Below are positions 48,441-55,612 of a stretch of 61,479 nucleotides of DNA, one piece after another; the first letter of the stretch is position 1; each line of letters opens with the position of its first letter. A program made the position numbers and the translations under genes. Where the stretch lies: NCBI RefSeq assembly GCF_913776015.1, contig NZ_CAJYMD010000040.1:1-61479 (forward strand), written 5' to 3'. The notes under the pieces were generated by a model. The model was not told the DNA's origin, made no database searches, and saw only the letters and a program-made list of their open reading frames with translations. This DNA is from an uncultured Oxalicibacterium sp. (lineage in GTDB: Bacteria > Pseudomonadota > Gammaproteobacteria > Burkholderiales > Burkholderiaceae_D).

Positions 48441-49019
48441 ATGGAACATACCCTGCCGGCACTGCCCTATGCGTTGGATGCACTTGCTCCACATATCTCG
48501 CAAGAGACGCTTGAATTCCACTATGGCAAGCATCATCAAACCTATGTGACGAATCTGAACAACCTGATCAAAGGTACCGAATTCGAAAACCTGTCCCTAG
48601 AAGAAATCATCAAGAAATCGTCCGGCGGCATTTTCAACAACTCCGCACAAGTCTGGAACCACACCTTCTTCTGGAACAGCCTGACGCCAAACGGCAAAGG
48701 TGCACCAGAAGGCGCGCTGGCTGATGCCATCAACGCAAAATGGGGTTCGTTCGACGCATTCAAGGAAGCCTTCACGAAATCGGCAGTTGGCAACTTCGGT
48801 TCGAGCTGGACCTGGCTGGTGAAAAAAGCCGACGGTTCGCTGGACATCGTCAACACCTCGAACGCTGCAACGCCACTGACCACCACCGACAAGGCACTGA
48901 TCACCATCGATCTGTGGGAACACGCTTACTACATCGACTACCGCAACGCACGTCCGAAGTTCGTCGAGACTTTCTTCAAGCTCGCCAACTGGGACTTCGC
49001 TGCCAAGAACTTTGCCTGA
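48441..49019 (+). CDS. sodB: Superoxide dismutase (Fe)
   Basis: A 192-residue cytoplasmic Fe/Mn superoxide dismutase. Metal ligands are the His in YGKHHQTYV, the His in QVWNHTFFW, and Asp and His in [13 protein letters not shown]. The Gln in [12 protein letters not shown] at the position typical of Fe enzymes favours iron. It starts [15 protein letters not shown] after an AAAGGA site; the earlier in-frame ATG at 48396 is not family-like. Possible Fur control from the palindrome upstream. A strong terminator follows. Confidence 0.97.
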   Translation: MEHTLPALPYALDALAPHISQETLEFHYGKHHQTYVTNLNNLIKGTEFENLSLEEIIKKSSGGIFNNSAQVWNHTFFWNSLTPNGKGAPEGALADAINAKWGSFDAFKEAFTKSAVGNFGSSWTWLVKKADGSLDIVNTSNAATPLTTTDKALITIDLWEHAYYIDYRNARPKFVETFFKLANWDFAAKNFA

Positions 49020-49037
49020 TCGATTTCGATCTCGCAC

Positions 49038-49066
49038 AAAAAAGCCCCTGCTTCAGGGGCTTTTTT
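49038..49066 (+). terminator. Terminator of sodB
   Basis: A 13-bp stem AAAAAAGCCCCTG / CAGGGGCTTTTTT with a 3-nt loop; the A run on the left also makes it usable for the convergent oxidoreductase gene. Confidence 0.92.
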
Positions 49067-49122
49067 ATTTCTCTCTCGTCTGGTTGCAAGACATGAGACT
49101 ACGCATGTGAACAATAACTGCA

Positions 49123-50211
49123 TCAGTACCGTTCAAGCCAATGCGCGTAGGGCGCCGGCAAGGTCCACGACGCACGATCAATCTTCAATTCTTTCGCCGC
49201 AAAATAAGCCCAGTGTGGATTGGCAAGATGCGCGCGACCGACCATGACAACGTCGAGTTGCTGATCACTGACCACGCGTTCGGCGATTTCCGGCGTTCCA
49301 AAACCCCATGCCGATGAAACCGGCACATTTGCCTCGCGACGCACGCGCTCCGCAATCGGTCCGAGAAACGCCGGTCCCCATGGAATAGACGTATCAGGAA
49401 TCGTGAACCCGATGCTCACGCTGATCATGTCCATGCCCGAAGCCTTGAACTCCCGCACCAGGCCAATCGACTCAAGCAGAGTCTGCTCGTCGCGCCCATC
49501 GTATTCAATCACGCCAAACCGGACGGTCAACGGCAGATTCTCCGGCCAGACTTCCCGCACGGCGCGTAGCGTTTCCAGAAGAAAGCGCGCACGGTTCTCG
49601 ACGCTGCCGCCATAGATATCATCACGTTGATTGGCGTGCGCCGAAAAGAAACTCTGCGCCAGATAGCCATGCGCAAAATGCAATTCCAGCCATTCGAAAC
49701 CGACATCGCGTGCGCGTTTTGCCGCATCCACGAAGTTCTGACGTACACGGGCGATGTCTTCTTGCGTCATTGCACGTGGCTGCCGTGGCAAACCTTTACC
49801 GAAGGCGATTGCCGATGGCGCAATCGTTTCCCAACCGCGCGGATCGTTTTCGGCAAGGTGATCGTCGCCTTCCCATGGCCGATTCGCGCTCGCCTTTCTG
49901 CCCGCATGGGCAATCTGGATACCAGGCACTGCACCTGCTTCCTTGATGGCATGCACGATCGGTGCGAATGCCTGCGCCAGATCGTCATTCCAGATCCCGG
50001 TACAACCGGGCGTAATACGACCCTCTGCCGACACTGCCGTCGCTTCGACGATCACAAGCCCGGCACCACCACGTGCCATGCTGGCGTAATGCGAGAGATG
50101 CCAATCATTGACGCGTCCATCGACGGCAAGATACTGGCACATGGGTGGAATGGCGATGCGGTTGCGCAGCGTGACATCTTTAAGCGTAAAGGGTTGAAAC
50201 AAAGCAGACAT
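49123..50211 (-). CDS. Old yellow enzyme-family NADH:flavin oxidoreductase (YqjM-like)
   Basis: A 362-residue FMN-dependent ene-reductase with a TIM-barrel fold. The flavin-proximal motif PPMCQYL carries the Cys typical of the YqjM (class II) branch, and QIAHAGRKAS and LHFAHGYLAQSFFS are also present. Such enzymes reduce activated C=C bonds or nitro groups, often of electrophilic toxicants. The ATG at 50211 (MSALFQPFTLKDVTLRNRI) is chosen; frame upstream runs through the divergent promoter and lacks similarity. It is divergent from an ArsR-type regulator that probably controls it. Confidence 0.93.
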   Translation of the reverse strand: MSALFQPFTLKDVTLRNRIAIPPMCQYLAVDGRVNDWHLSHYASMARGGAGLVIVEATAVSAEGRITPGCTGIWNDDLAQAFAPIVHAIKEAGAVPGIQIAHAGRKASANRPWEGDDHLAENDPRGWETIAPSAIAFGKGLPRQPRAMTQEDIARVRQNFVDAAKRARDVGFEWLELHFAHGYLAQSFFSAHANQRDDIYGGSVENRARFLLETLRAVREVWPENLPLTVRFGVIEYDGRDEQTLLESIGLVREFKASGMDMISVSIGFTIPDTSIPWGPAFLGPIAERVRREANVPVSSAWGFGTPEIAERVVSDQQLDVVMVGRAHLANPHWAYFAAKELKIDRASWTLPAPYAHWLERY

Positions 50212-50248
50212 GGAATGGCCTTTGCAAAATGAATGAAAGTTCTCATTA

Positions 50249-50272
50249 TTCGTTATTTCGAATATATACGAA
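50249..50272. promoter_or_regulatory. Candidate operator between the OYE and ArsR-type genes
   Basis: A 24-bp imperfect inverted repeat with arms TTCGT and ACGAA and a TCGA centre lies midway between the divergent starts. It is a plausible binding site for the adjacent ArsR-family protein, inferred from position and symmetry only. Confidence 0.4.
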
Positions 50273-50299
50273 CAATGGAATGAGTATAGTCCAAAGTGT

Positions 50300-50617
50300 A
50301 TGATGTTGCTCATGCGCCCCTTCAAACACCCTGCTGCCAGCGAACTTTCCCTCGAACGCGTGCTATATGCGTTGAGCGACTCCATTCGTCTGGACATTGT
50401 TCGCCATCTCGCTCGCGTCGAATGCGCTTCCTGTGGCGAACTTGATGGCGGCAGGCCGAAGTCCACGGTGTCGCATCATTTCAAGGTGCTACGCGAAGCA
50501 GGACTGGTGCATACGGAAAACACCGGCACCACGCACATGAATACCCTGCGCCGTACCGAGATCGAAAGCCGATTTCCGGGATTGCTGGATGCCATTCTGT
50601 CGCAGAAAAATACCTGA
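50300..50617 (+). CDS. ArsR-family transcriptional regulator
   Basis: A 105-residue winged-helix DNA-binding protein. The recognition region STVSHHFKVLREAGLVHTENTGT is typical of ArsR/SmtB repressors. Two cysteines (VECASCGEL) could sense metal or thiol-reactive compounds, but the canonical CxC metal motif is absent. It is divergent from the old yellow enzyme gene, a common pairing in which electrophiles relieve repression. Start choice is uncertain (ATG at 50300, 50303 or 50312). Confidence 0.88.
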   Translation: MMLLMRPFKHPAASELSLERVLYALSDSIRLDIVRHLARVECASCGELDGGRPKSTVSHHFKVLREAGLVHTENTGTTHMNTLRRTEIESRFPGLLDAILSQKNT

Positions 50618-50678
50618 GCTTCAAGTGACAAGCACGAGAGCCTGCCTGATCTTGGCAAGCTTTTTATTTTTGCAGCAG

Positions 50679-51458
50679 TCAAATTGCGTCTGGCGCGAAC
50701 CACTCCTCGATCTGCCAGACCGATGATGCACCATCCCAATCCAGCACCGCCCGCTCGCCATCACGGCGCAGATTGACGGCAATCTGTTTTCCTTCCAGCC
50801 ACGGCAAGGTGGCATGTTGCACGGTCCAGCCTGTATCGGTACGAAGACCAAACGCAATCTCGAAATCCAGCAAGGCACGCAACTGTTCGTCATCGAAGCT
50901 GGACAAATCCGTATCCAATGGCAGATCGGAAGGAAATGCCTTACGGCGGGCGCGTGCGTGCATGACGTAAGGCCCGGCAACCAACAGTAGTCGTAGCGCA
51001 CTTCCTTCCTCGCGTCGCAGAACCAACGCGCCTTGCTCAGATGTGGCTTGATGCACCCAATGTTCCAGGTAATCGGCACAGACACCCTGTTCGATCAACA
51101 GGCCTGCGGAGAAACGCATGGCCCCCACGTCGGGTAGCGACGCCGGTGGCTGATAATCGATCAGGCGATGCCAGCGACAAATGTCGTCCTGTCCATTTGC
51201 ATCGATCTGTGTGATGCCGGCAAAACCCTGCTGGCATGCGAGCGATTCAAGCTGGGCACGATCACATTCGGCCAGGGACGACACGCCCGAGAAATCACCG
51301 CGCCTTGCAGGAATGCGAATATCGGCATGCCAGCGTGCAGTCTGTAACCAGAAGACGACAGTCGAGACATCTTCCATCGCAGCCGTCTTCAGCAAGGTAC
51401 GTCGCCAGACACCACGATAACGCGCGGGAACCGGCGGCAACGAGAGAAGCGCCGTCAT
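50679..51458 (-). CDS. Uncharacterised protein, possibly HRI1-like
   Basis: A 259-residue soluble protein without signal peptide or membrane segments. The stretch YRGVWRRTLL...VVFWLQTARWHADIRIPARR and the C-terminal DTGWTVQHATLPWLEGKQI suggest a beta-rich, lipocalin-like fold and recall the HRI1 family, named after a yeast protein of unknown function. This assignment is tentative. The ATG at 51458 overlaps the stop of the metallo-beta-lactamase gene (ATGA). It is the last gene of the riboswitch-controlled operon. Confidence 0.75.
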   Translation of the reverse strand: MTALLSLPPVPARYRGVWRRTLLKTAAMEDVSTVVFWLQTARWHADIRIPARRGDFSGVSSLAECDRAQLESLACQQGFAGITQIDANGQDDICRWHRLIDYQPPASLPDVGAMRFSAGLLIEQGVCADYLEHWVHQATSEQGALVLRREEGSALRLLLVAGPYVMHARARRKAFPSDLPLDTDLSSFDDEQLRALLDFEIAFGLRTDTGWTVQHATLPWLEGKQIAVNLRRDGERAVLDWDGASSVWQIEEWFAPDAI

Positions 51459-52249
51459 TCGTGCCACGCAGGAAAAACTTGCAGCGTTCGGTAAAACGCA
51501 AAATCATGATTGGGCGAGATGACGGCGTTGTCCTGCCTGGCCAGTTGCTTGAGTTTGCGAATACTATCGACGGCAAGATCGTGACGATCGCACCAGCAGG
51601 CACCGGGCGCGATCTCATCCTCGATGTTCTCACGCAAATCGGCCGCATCGCCGGCGAGCAAAACCGGCGGACCTTTCGGTAGCTCGATCCACATTGACAT
51701 ATGGCCTGCCGTATGGCCGGGTGTCGCAATTGCCTGCACACCATCGGTCAATGCATACTCGCCGTCGGTCACATGCAGCGTGCCATGCGCAGTGAAATCG
51801 TCGGCAAATACCGCCACGTCGTTTCCCGCACGTGCCGCATCGAGCTCGTCTTTCTGCACATGGATCTCGGCACCGCAGCCGCAGGCCTTGAGTTCGCCCA
51901 GACCACCGACATGATCGAAATGCAGATGCCCGACGAAGATCACATCCACATCAGCGGCAGTCAGGCCAAGCCGTGCCAGATGCGAAGGAATGCGCTGTTC
52001 CTCAGTCATTTCAGGCGCACCGAAAACAAAGGTCGCCGGATCGTAATAGCGTGCACGCAGTTGCGGATCGTGAATCTTGCTGTAATCGCAGCCGACGTCG
52101 TACAGAATGCGACCATTCGCGGTTTCGATCAGATAGGCAAGAATCGGCGCATCAATCATTTGCCCCGCTCCGCGACCATGCGTGGAAATCGACTTGTCGT
52201 AGCGATGCGTAGCCGTCAGCAAAGGCCATAATTTTCTGACACTGGTCAT
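51455..52249 (-). CDS. Metallo-beta-lactamase-fold hydrolase, AHL-lactonase-like
   Basis: A 264-residue zinc hydrolase. The signature HLHFDH (108-113) matches HxHxDH of N-acyl-homoserine lactonases (AiiA/AttM type). Further ligands occur in TPGHTAGHMSMW, LLAGDAADL and the final SPNHDF. Family members open lactone rings or cleave thioesters; no signal peptide is seen, so it is cytoplasmic. Located 17 bp after the cysteine hydrolase and overlapping the HRI1-like gene, in an operon preceded by a guanidine-type riboswitch, which argues for a catabolic substrate and not quorum quenching. The start at 52249 lacks a strong Shine-Dalgarno. Confidence 0.87.
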   Translation of the reverse strand: MTSVRKLWPLLTATHRYDKSISTHGRGAGQMIDAPILAYLIETANGRILYDVGCDYSKIHDPQLRARYYDPATFVFGAPEMTEEQRIPSHLARLGLTAADVDVIFVGHLHFDHVGGLGELKACGCGAEIHVQKDELDAARAGNDVAVFADDFTAHGTLHVTDGEYALTDGVQAIATPGHTAGHMSMWIELPKGPPVLLAGDAADLRENIEDEIAPGACWCDRHDLAVDSIRKLKQLARQDNAVISPNHDFAFYRTLQVFPAWHE

Positions 52250-52266
52250 GGCAGTAAGACTTCGGC

Positions 52267-52917
52267 CTATGTGCGAATGCCGCGTACGATCTCCGCCGTC
52301 GATGCCACACGGCCGAAGATACCGCCTTCCACCGCGATCATGGCCAGTGCAGCTTCCTGCAAGGCAGGATTGCTGGCAGCACAACCATCACGCACAGTTA
52401 CACAGGCAAAACCGCGATCGATGGCTTCTCGCAACGTCGAGTGAACACATACTTCCGTCGTCACGCCGCAGATGATCAGGGTTTCGATACGCTGCGCCAG
52501 AATCGATTCGAGAGATGTGCGATGAAAGGCACCGTAGCCGGGCTTGTCGATCACATCTTCATGTTCAAGCGGCTTTAATGCATCAATGATGTCGTGCCCG
52601 TATTCGCCACGCACCAATAGCCGGCCAAGCGGACCACGACTACCGATTTCGGCACCCGCCTGTCGACTGCGCAACAGCTTCTTCGGCGGGCAATCCGAGA
52701 GATCCGGCAGATGCCCCTCACGCGTATGGACCACACGCATGCCGGACGAACGTGCTGCCTGCAACAGGATGGCAATCCTGTCGATGACCGATGACAGGTT
52801 GCCGACATCGAGACCGGCTTGTGCCGCATAACCTCCGGCATCACAGAAATCACGCTGCATGTCGATGACGAGCAATGCCGTGGTTTCCGGATCAAAAATC
52901 AAAGGCGTTGTATTCAT
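52267..52917 (-). CDS. Isochorismatase-like cysteine hydrolase, biuret/guanylurea hydrolase type
   Basis: A 216-residue cysteine hydrolase with the triad Asp19, Lys125, Cys157 (LVIDMQRDF, VIDKPGYGAF, GVTTEVCVHSTLREA). The segments DMQRDFCDAGGY, VVHTREGHLPDLSDCPPKK and AGAEIGSRGPLGRLLVRGE closely follow biuret amidohydrolase (BiuH) as I remember it. Related enzymes cleave triuret or guanylurea. Biuret would give allophanate and ammonia; guanylurea would give guanidine, which links to the riboswitch upstream and the carboxylase locus nearby. The specific substrate cannot be fixed from sequence. The ATG overlaps the preceding small gene's stop by 4 bp. Confidence 0.87.
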   Translation of the reverse strand: MNTTPLIFDPETTALLVIDMQRDFCDAGGYAAQAGLDVGNLSSVIDRIAILLQAARSSGMRVVHTREGHLPDLSDCPPKKLLRSRQAGAEIGSRGPLGRLLVRGEYGHDIIDALKPLEHEDVIDKPGYGAFHRTSLESILAQRIETLIICGVTTEVCVHSTLREAIDRGFACVTVRDGCAASNPALQEAALAMIAVEGGIFGRVASTAEIVRGIRT

Positions 52918-53162
52918 GTGGTTTGTCCCATCTGCTCCATGTCTTCTCCATTATTCGCTTCCACGAGGGTGGCTGCGGTGACCAATACACCACCGCCCGA
53001 AGCCTTCAGGCCCATCACTTCACCACCGGTCAAAACGGCAGAGACCATGGCTACCAGCAACACAAGCACCTGCAAAAGGTCGGGCAGCAGCCGCGAAGTA
53101 CTGAAGCGCGTATCTGACGTTGCTATCGCAAGCATTCCTATCTGCTTGGCCTGCGGCCTCAA
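52914..53162 (-). CDS. Small single-span membrane protein in the riboswitch operon
   Basis: An 82-codon frame from a TTG that overlaps the desaturase stop to a TGA that overlaps the hydrolase ATG by 4 bp; an internal ATG at 53135 would give 73 residues. It has one hydrophobic helix (LLQVLVLLVAMVSAVLTGGEV) and a short acidic C-terminal tail. I recognise no family. It fills an otherwise empty 240-bp gap in a tightly packed operon, and its two boundary overlaps are the main evidence that it is real. Shine-Dalgarno sites are poor for both starts. Confidence 0.5.
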   Translation of the reverse strand: MRPQAKQIGMLAIATSDTRFSTSRLLPDLLQVLVLLVAMVSAVLTGGEVMGLKASGGGVLVTAATLVEANNGEDMEQMGQTT

Positions 53163-54190
53163 ACCGCCGTCAGAAAGGACACACCCACTGCTCCGAGAAA
53201 ACCATCTGCACGTCCCTGCTGCCCCGGTGAAAGGACCTCGCCATAATCCTGCGCCATGACGCGTCTGACACGATGGCGGTGAAAGCTCAGCAGCAACTCA
53301 CGCACTGGAATGACTTGCGGACAACGATCGCCGAGCTGCTTGCGATGAAAAGCCGGTAGCTGGTGCCACGGCATGGCCGGCCGCTCGTGATGTGCATTGT
53401 GGAAGCCAAAATTCAGCCACAGCATGTTGAGGATGCGGCTCTCGATCCCGACGACATTGCTATAGGTATTGCATTGTTCGTAGGCACGGTCACGTATCTT
53501 GTCGCTAGGAATCGGTGTGTCATCGGCAATCGGATACGCATCGTAGGTGTGCTGAAAGCAATCTGCAAAGCGCAAGATCGTGATGAACACCAGATACGCT
53601 ACACAGTAAAGCAACCAGCCGAACGGGGCATACCAGGCAAAAACAGCGAATGCCGTGACACGGACGGTGACAATAGCGATCATGCGCCAGCGTTTTGCTG
53701 CTGGCGCACCGCGACGAAATGGCAAGACCATTACGACCACATGCATCAACAATTCGACAGCCGGAATGTAGAGCCATTCCAGGGCAAGCACGAGCTTCAG
53801 CAACACGGGATGCGCACGTAGAAAGCCCTGTACATCGAAAGTGATCACGTCCGCGCGTTCGACGTGGTGACGCATGTGCTTGCGGCGCAAGTCCTCAAAA
53901 CGCGCATAACAACTGCCGTTGATCCATGACATCAGCGTACCCCAGCGGGTATTGGCCTTGGCCGATTTGAAGATGGCGTGATGTGCAAACTCGTGAATGA
54001 AGTAGGCGGACCACGTCAACGTCAGTACGACCAAAGGGAAGCCGATAACATACGCAAACCACGATGGCACCATCAAGAGCGCGACACCGATTGGATAACC
54101 GAGCAGCACGACACCCAATGCAAGTACATTGGGCATCACACCGTCCTTGTAACGAAAATAGCCGGCAATCATGATCACATCGGTCGGCAT
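53159..54190 (-). CDS. Membrane di-iron fatty-acid-desaturase/hydroxylase-family enzyme
   Basis: A 343-residue integral membrane oxidoreductase. Three histidine clusters, HEFAHH (66-71), HMRHH (105-109) and HNAHH (264-268), are the ligands of the membrane di-iron family, which includes desaturases and AlkB-type hydroxylases. At least five hydrophobic stretches are seen. It differs from the housekeeping desaturase at 12577-13767 in box spacing and lacks that gene's C-terminal tail. Being the second gene of a riboswitch-controlled operon with a hydrolase suggests oxidation of a small substrate and not fatty-acid metabolism, but this is inference. The start is the ATG at 54190; an ATG at 54172 is possible. 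Confidence 0.88.
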   Translation of the reverse strand: MPTDVIMIAGYFRYKDGVMPNVLALGVVLLGYPIGVALLMVPSWFAYVIGFPLVVLTLTWSAYFIHEFAHHAIFKSAKANTRWGTLMSWINGSCYARFEDLRRKHMRHHVERADVITFDVQGFLRAHPVLLKLVLALEWLYIPAVELLMHVVVMVLPFRRGAPAAKRWRMIAIVTVRVTAFAVFAWYAPFGWLLYCVAYLVFITILRFADCFQHTYDAYPIADDTPIPSDKIRDRAYEQCNTYSNVVGIESRILNMLWLNFGFHNAHHERPAMPWHQLPAFHRKQLGDRCPQVIPVRELLLSFHRHRVRRVMAQDYGEVLSPGQQGRADGFLGAVGVSFLTAV

Positions 54191-54211
54191 CCAACACCGA
54201 CCGTCCTTTCC

Positions 54212-55246
54212 TTATTTACCTGCCTGAATGGCTTTGATGAACTGCGGTGCGATGGTGTCGGTCGTGGATGGAATCTGACTGATCTGTCCCTTGTTCTTCA
54301 GAATGGTCGCGATGATCTCGCCACTCGTGTAATACGACGTCGTCTTGGTACCTGGCTCGAATGCCTGCATCATTTCCGCAAGCGGGATGTTGTAGACGCC
54401 AGCCAGTTGTTCTTTGACTTCTGCTGCTGAAATACCCATGAACTTGCCAATGATCTTGGCCGATTCATCGGGATGCGACTTCATGTAAGCCAAGCCATCG
54501 AGATAGGCACGAATCACACCTTCGATTTGCTTGGGGTTCGACGCGATGTATTTGTCATTGAAGACCAGCACATCGGCGATCAATCCCGGTGCTTGCCTGG
54601 ACGAATAAAGAACGTGGAATTTCTTGCCGCCACCTTGACCGAGGATTTGCGACACACTGGGTTCATAAGTCACACCCGCCAGCAGACCAGATGCCATCGC
54701 AGCCGGCACGGCTTCCGGTGTCACGCTAACTGCTTGAATATCGTTTGCTGTCAGTCCATTCGATTTCAATGCATACGACAGCAGAAATTCACATGGCGAT
54801 AAAGGGTTGAAACCTACTTTCTTGCCTTTCAGATCCGCCACGCGCGTGATGCTGTTGGCAGCCATGATGGCATCGCCCCCATTCGAATAATCGATCGGCA
54901 TCACCACCTTTTGCGAGATTCCCTTGGCGACCTGCCCGATGACCTGATCGTAGGTTTCCATTGCCCCCTGAATCGAGCCGCCTGCCAAGGCAGGTGGAAT
55001 CAAGGCCGGATCGGCGAATACATTGAGCTTCACGCTCAGATCGTATTTTTTGAAAAAGTCTTTACTCTCTGCAACATAGAACGGGCCATAACCAATCCAG
55101 ACAACGGTGCCGATATTGAGCTTGGTTGCTGCCTGCGACATCCCATGCGAAAGCAGCAATGCCACTGCAAGCACGCAAAGCCGCAGCAGTGGCATGGCAC
55201 GTGAGCGGACAAGGAAGGAAGACGGCGTGAAATACGGGAATGACAT
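54212..55246 (-). CDS. ABC transporter substrate-binding protein, NitT/TauT (NMT1/THI5-like) family
   Basis: A 344-residue periplasmic binding protein with a signal peptide (LLRLCVLAVALLLSHGMSQAA). Family features are VWIGYGPFYVAESKDFFKKYDL near the mature N terminus, ALAGGSIQGAMETYDQVIG, LKGKKVGFNPLSPCEFLL and VLVFNDKYIASNPKQIEGV. Relatives bind nitrate, taurine, pyrimidine precursors or similar small compounds, and guanidine-I riboswitches often precede such transporters. No permease or ATPase gene is in the window. It is the first gene of the operon; AGGAG lies 7 nt before the ATG at 55246. Confidence 0.92.
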   Translation of the reverse strand: MSFPYFTPSSFLVRSRAMPLLRLCVLAVALLLSHGMSQAATKLNIGTVVWIGYGPFYVAESKDFFKKYDLSVKLNVFADPALIPPALAGGSIQGAMETYDQVIGQVAKGISQKVVMPIDYSNGGDAIMAANSITRVADLKGKKVGFNPLSPCEFLLSYALKSNGLTANDIQAVSVTPEAVPAAMASGLLAGVTYEPSVSQILGQGGGKKFHVLYSSRQAPGLIADVLVFNDKYIASNPKQIEGVIRAYLDGLAYMKSHPDESAKIIGKFMGISAAEVKEQLAGVYNIPLAEMMQAFEPGTKTTSYYTSGEIIATILKNKGQISQIPSTTDTIAPQFIKAIQAGK

Positions 55247-55275
55247 GGCGTGGCTCCTGGTCGATGAAATGCGCA

Positions 55276-55410
55276 GGGAGAACGTTTGCGATCGTTCTCC
55301 CGGGCTTTTATCCCTCCGTGGAGCCCCGCATCAGCGAGGCCGGAACACTCTCGGACCAGACATTCGCTGCACTTATGCAACGAATCGGAACCCTAGTCTT
55401 CCTGATAATG
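55276..55410 (-). ncRNA. Guanidine-I (ykkC class) riboswitch
   Basis: Read on the minus strand, the leader contains the three conserved blocks of the ykkC aptamer in order: CTAGGGTTCCG (55396-55386), CTGGTCCGAGAG (55359-55348), and GGAGGGATAAAAGCCCGGG (within 55319-55296). Downstream GGGAGAACG (55301-55293) can pair with CGTTCTCCC (55284-55276) in a 9-bp hairpin that competes with the aptamer's 3' strand. That gives a plausible ON switch, although no good U tract follows, so translation control or weak termination are alternatives. The ykkC class includes guanidine, ppGpp, PRPP and nucleotide subtypes; the nearby guanidine carboxylase-type genes and the binding-protein gene it precedes favour guanidine-I. 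Confidence 0.9.
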
Positions 55411-55458
55411 AGATGGTTGCCACGAACATCGCAACCGTTCTCCTGCATGCGTTTAACT

Positions 55459-55474
55459 AGCAATTACGATGCCA
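55459..55474 (-). promoter_or_regulatory. Sigma-54 (-24/-12) promoter upstream of the riboswitch
   Basis: On the minus strand TGGCATCGTAATTGCT fits the sigma-54 consensus TGGCAC-N5-TTGCW in every position but one, with the required GG-N10-GC spacing. Transcription would begin about 12 nt after the -12 GC, near 55448, roughly 40-50 nt before the aptamer. A short inverted repeat ATGCC-AGCC-GGCAT at 55525-55538, upstream, might bind an enhancer protein. Sigma-54 control would tie the operon to nitrogen limitation. Confidence 0.65.
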
Positions 55475-55576
55475 ATGCAGATCGCTATTTTTTCTGAGAA
55501 TTTTCACGTGTTTGAGGCAATGGAATGCCAGCCGGCATCTTCCGGCACTACTTTCGTGAATGTCATGCACTAGCGT

Positions 55577-55607
55577 GCGACGTGCGCCCATTGAAGGCGC
55601 ACGTCGC
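55577..55607 (-). terminator. Strong hairpin after the TorF-like porin gene
   Basis: A perfect 12-bp GC-rich stem (GCGACGTGCGCC / GGCGCACGTCGC) with a 7-nt loop begins 5 bp past the porin stop. There is no T tract on the minus side, so it may be a factor-assisted terminator or an RNA-stabilising hairpin. Confidence 0.5.
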
Positions 55608-55612
55608 CATCA

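Noticed and set aside
48326-48514. A 62-codon frame overlapping the sodB start
   Set aside because: It runs into sodB in another frame and has no similarity; it is probably chance.
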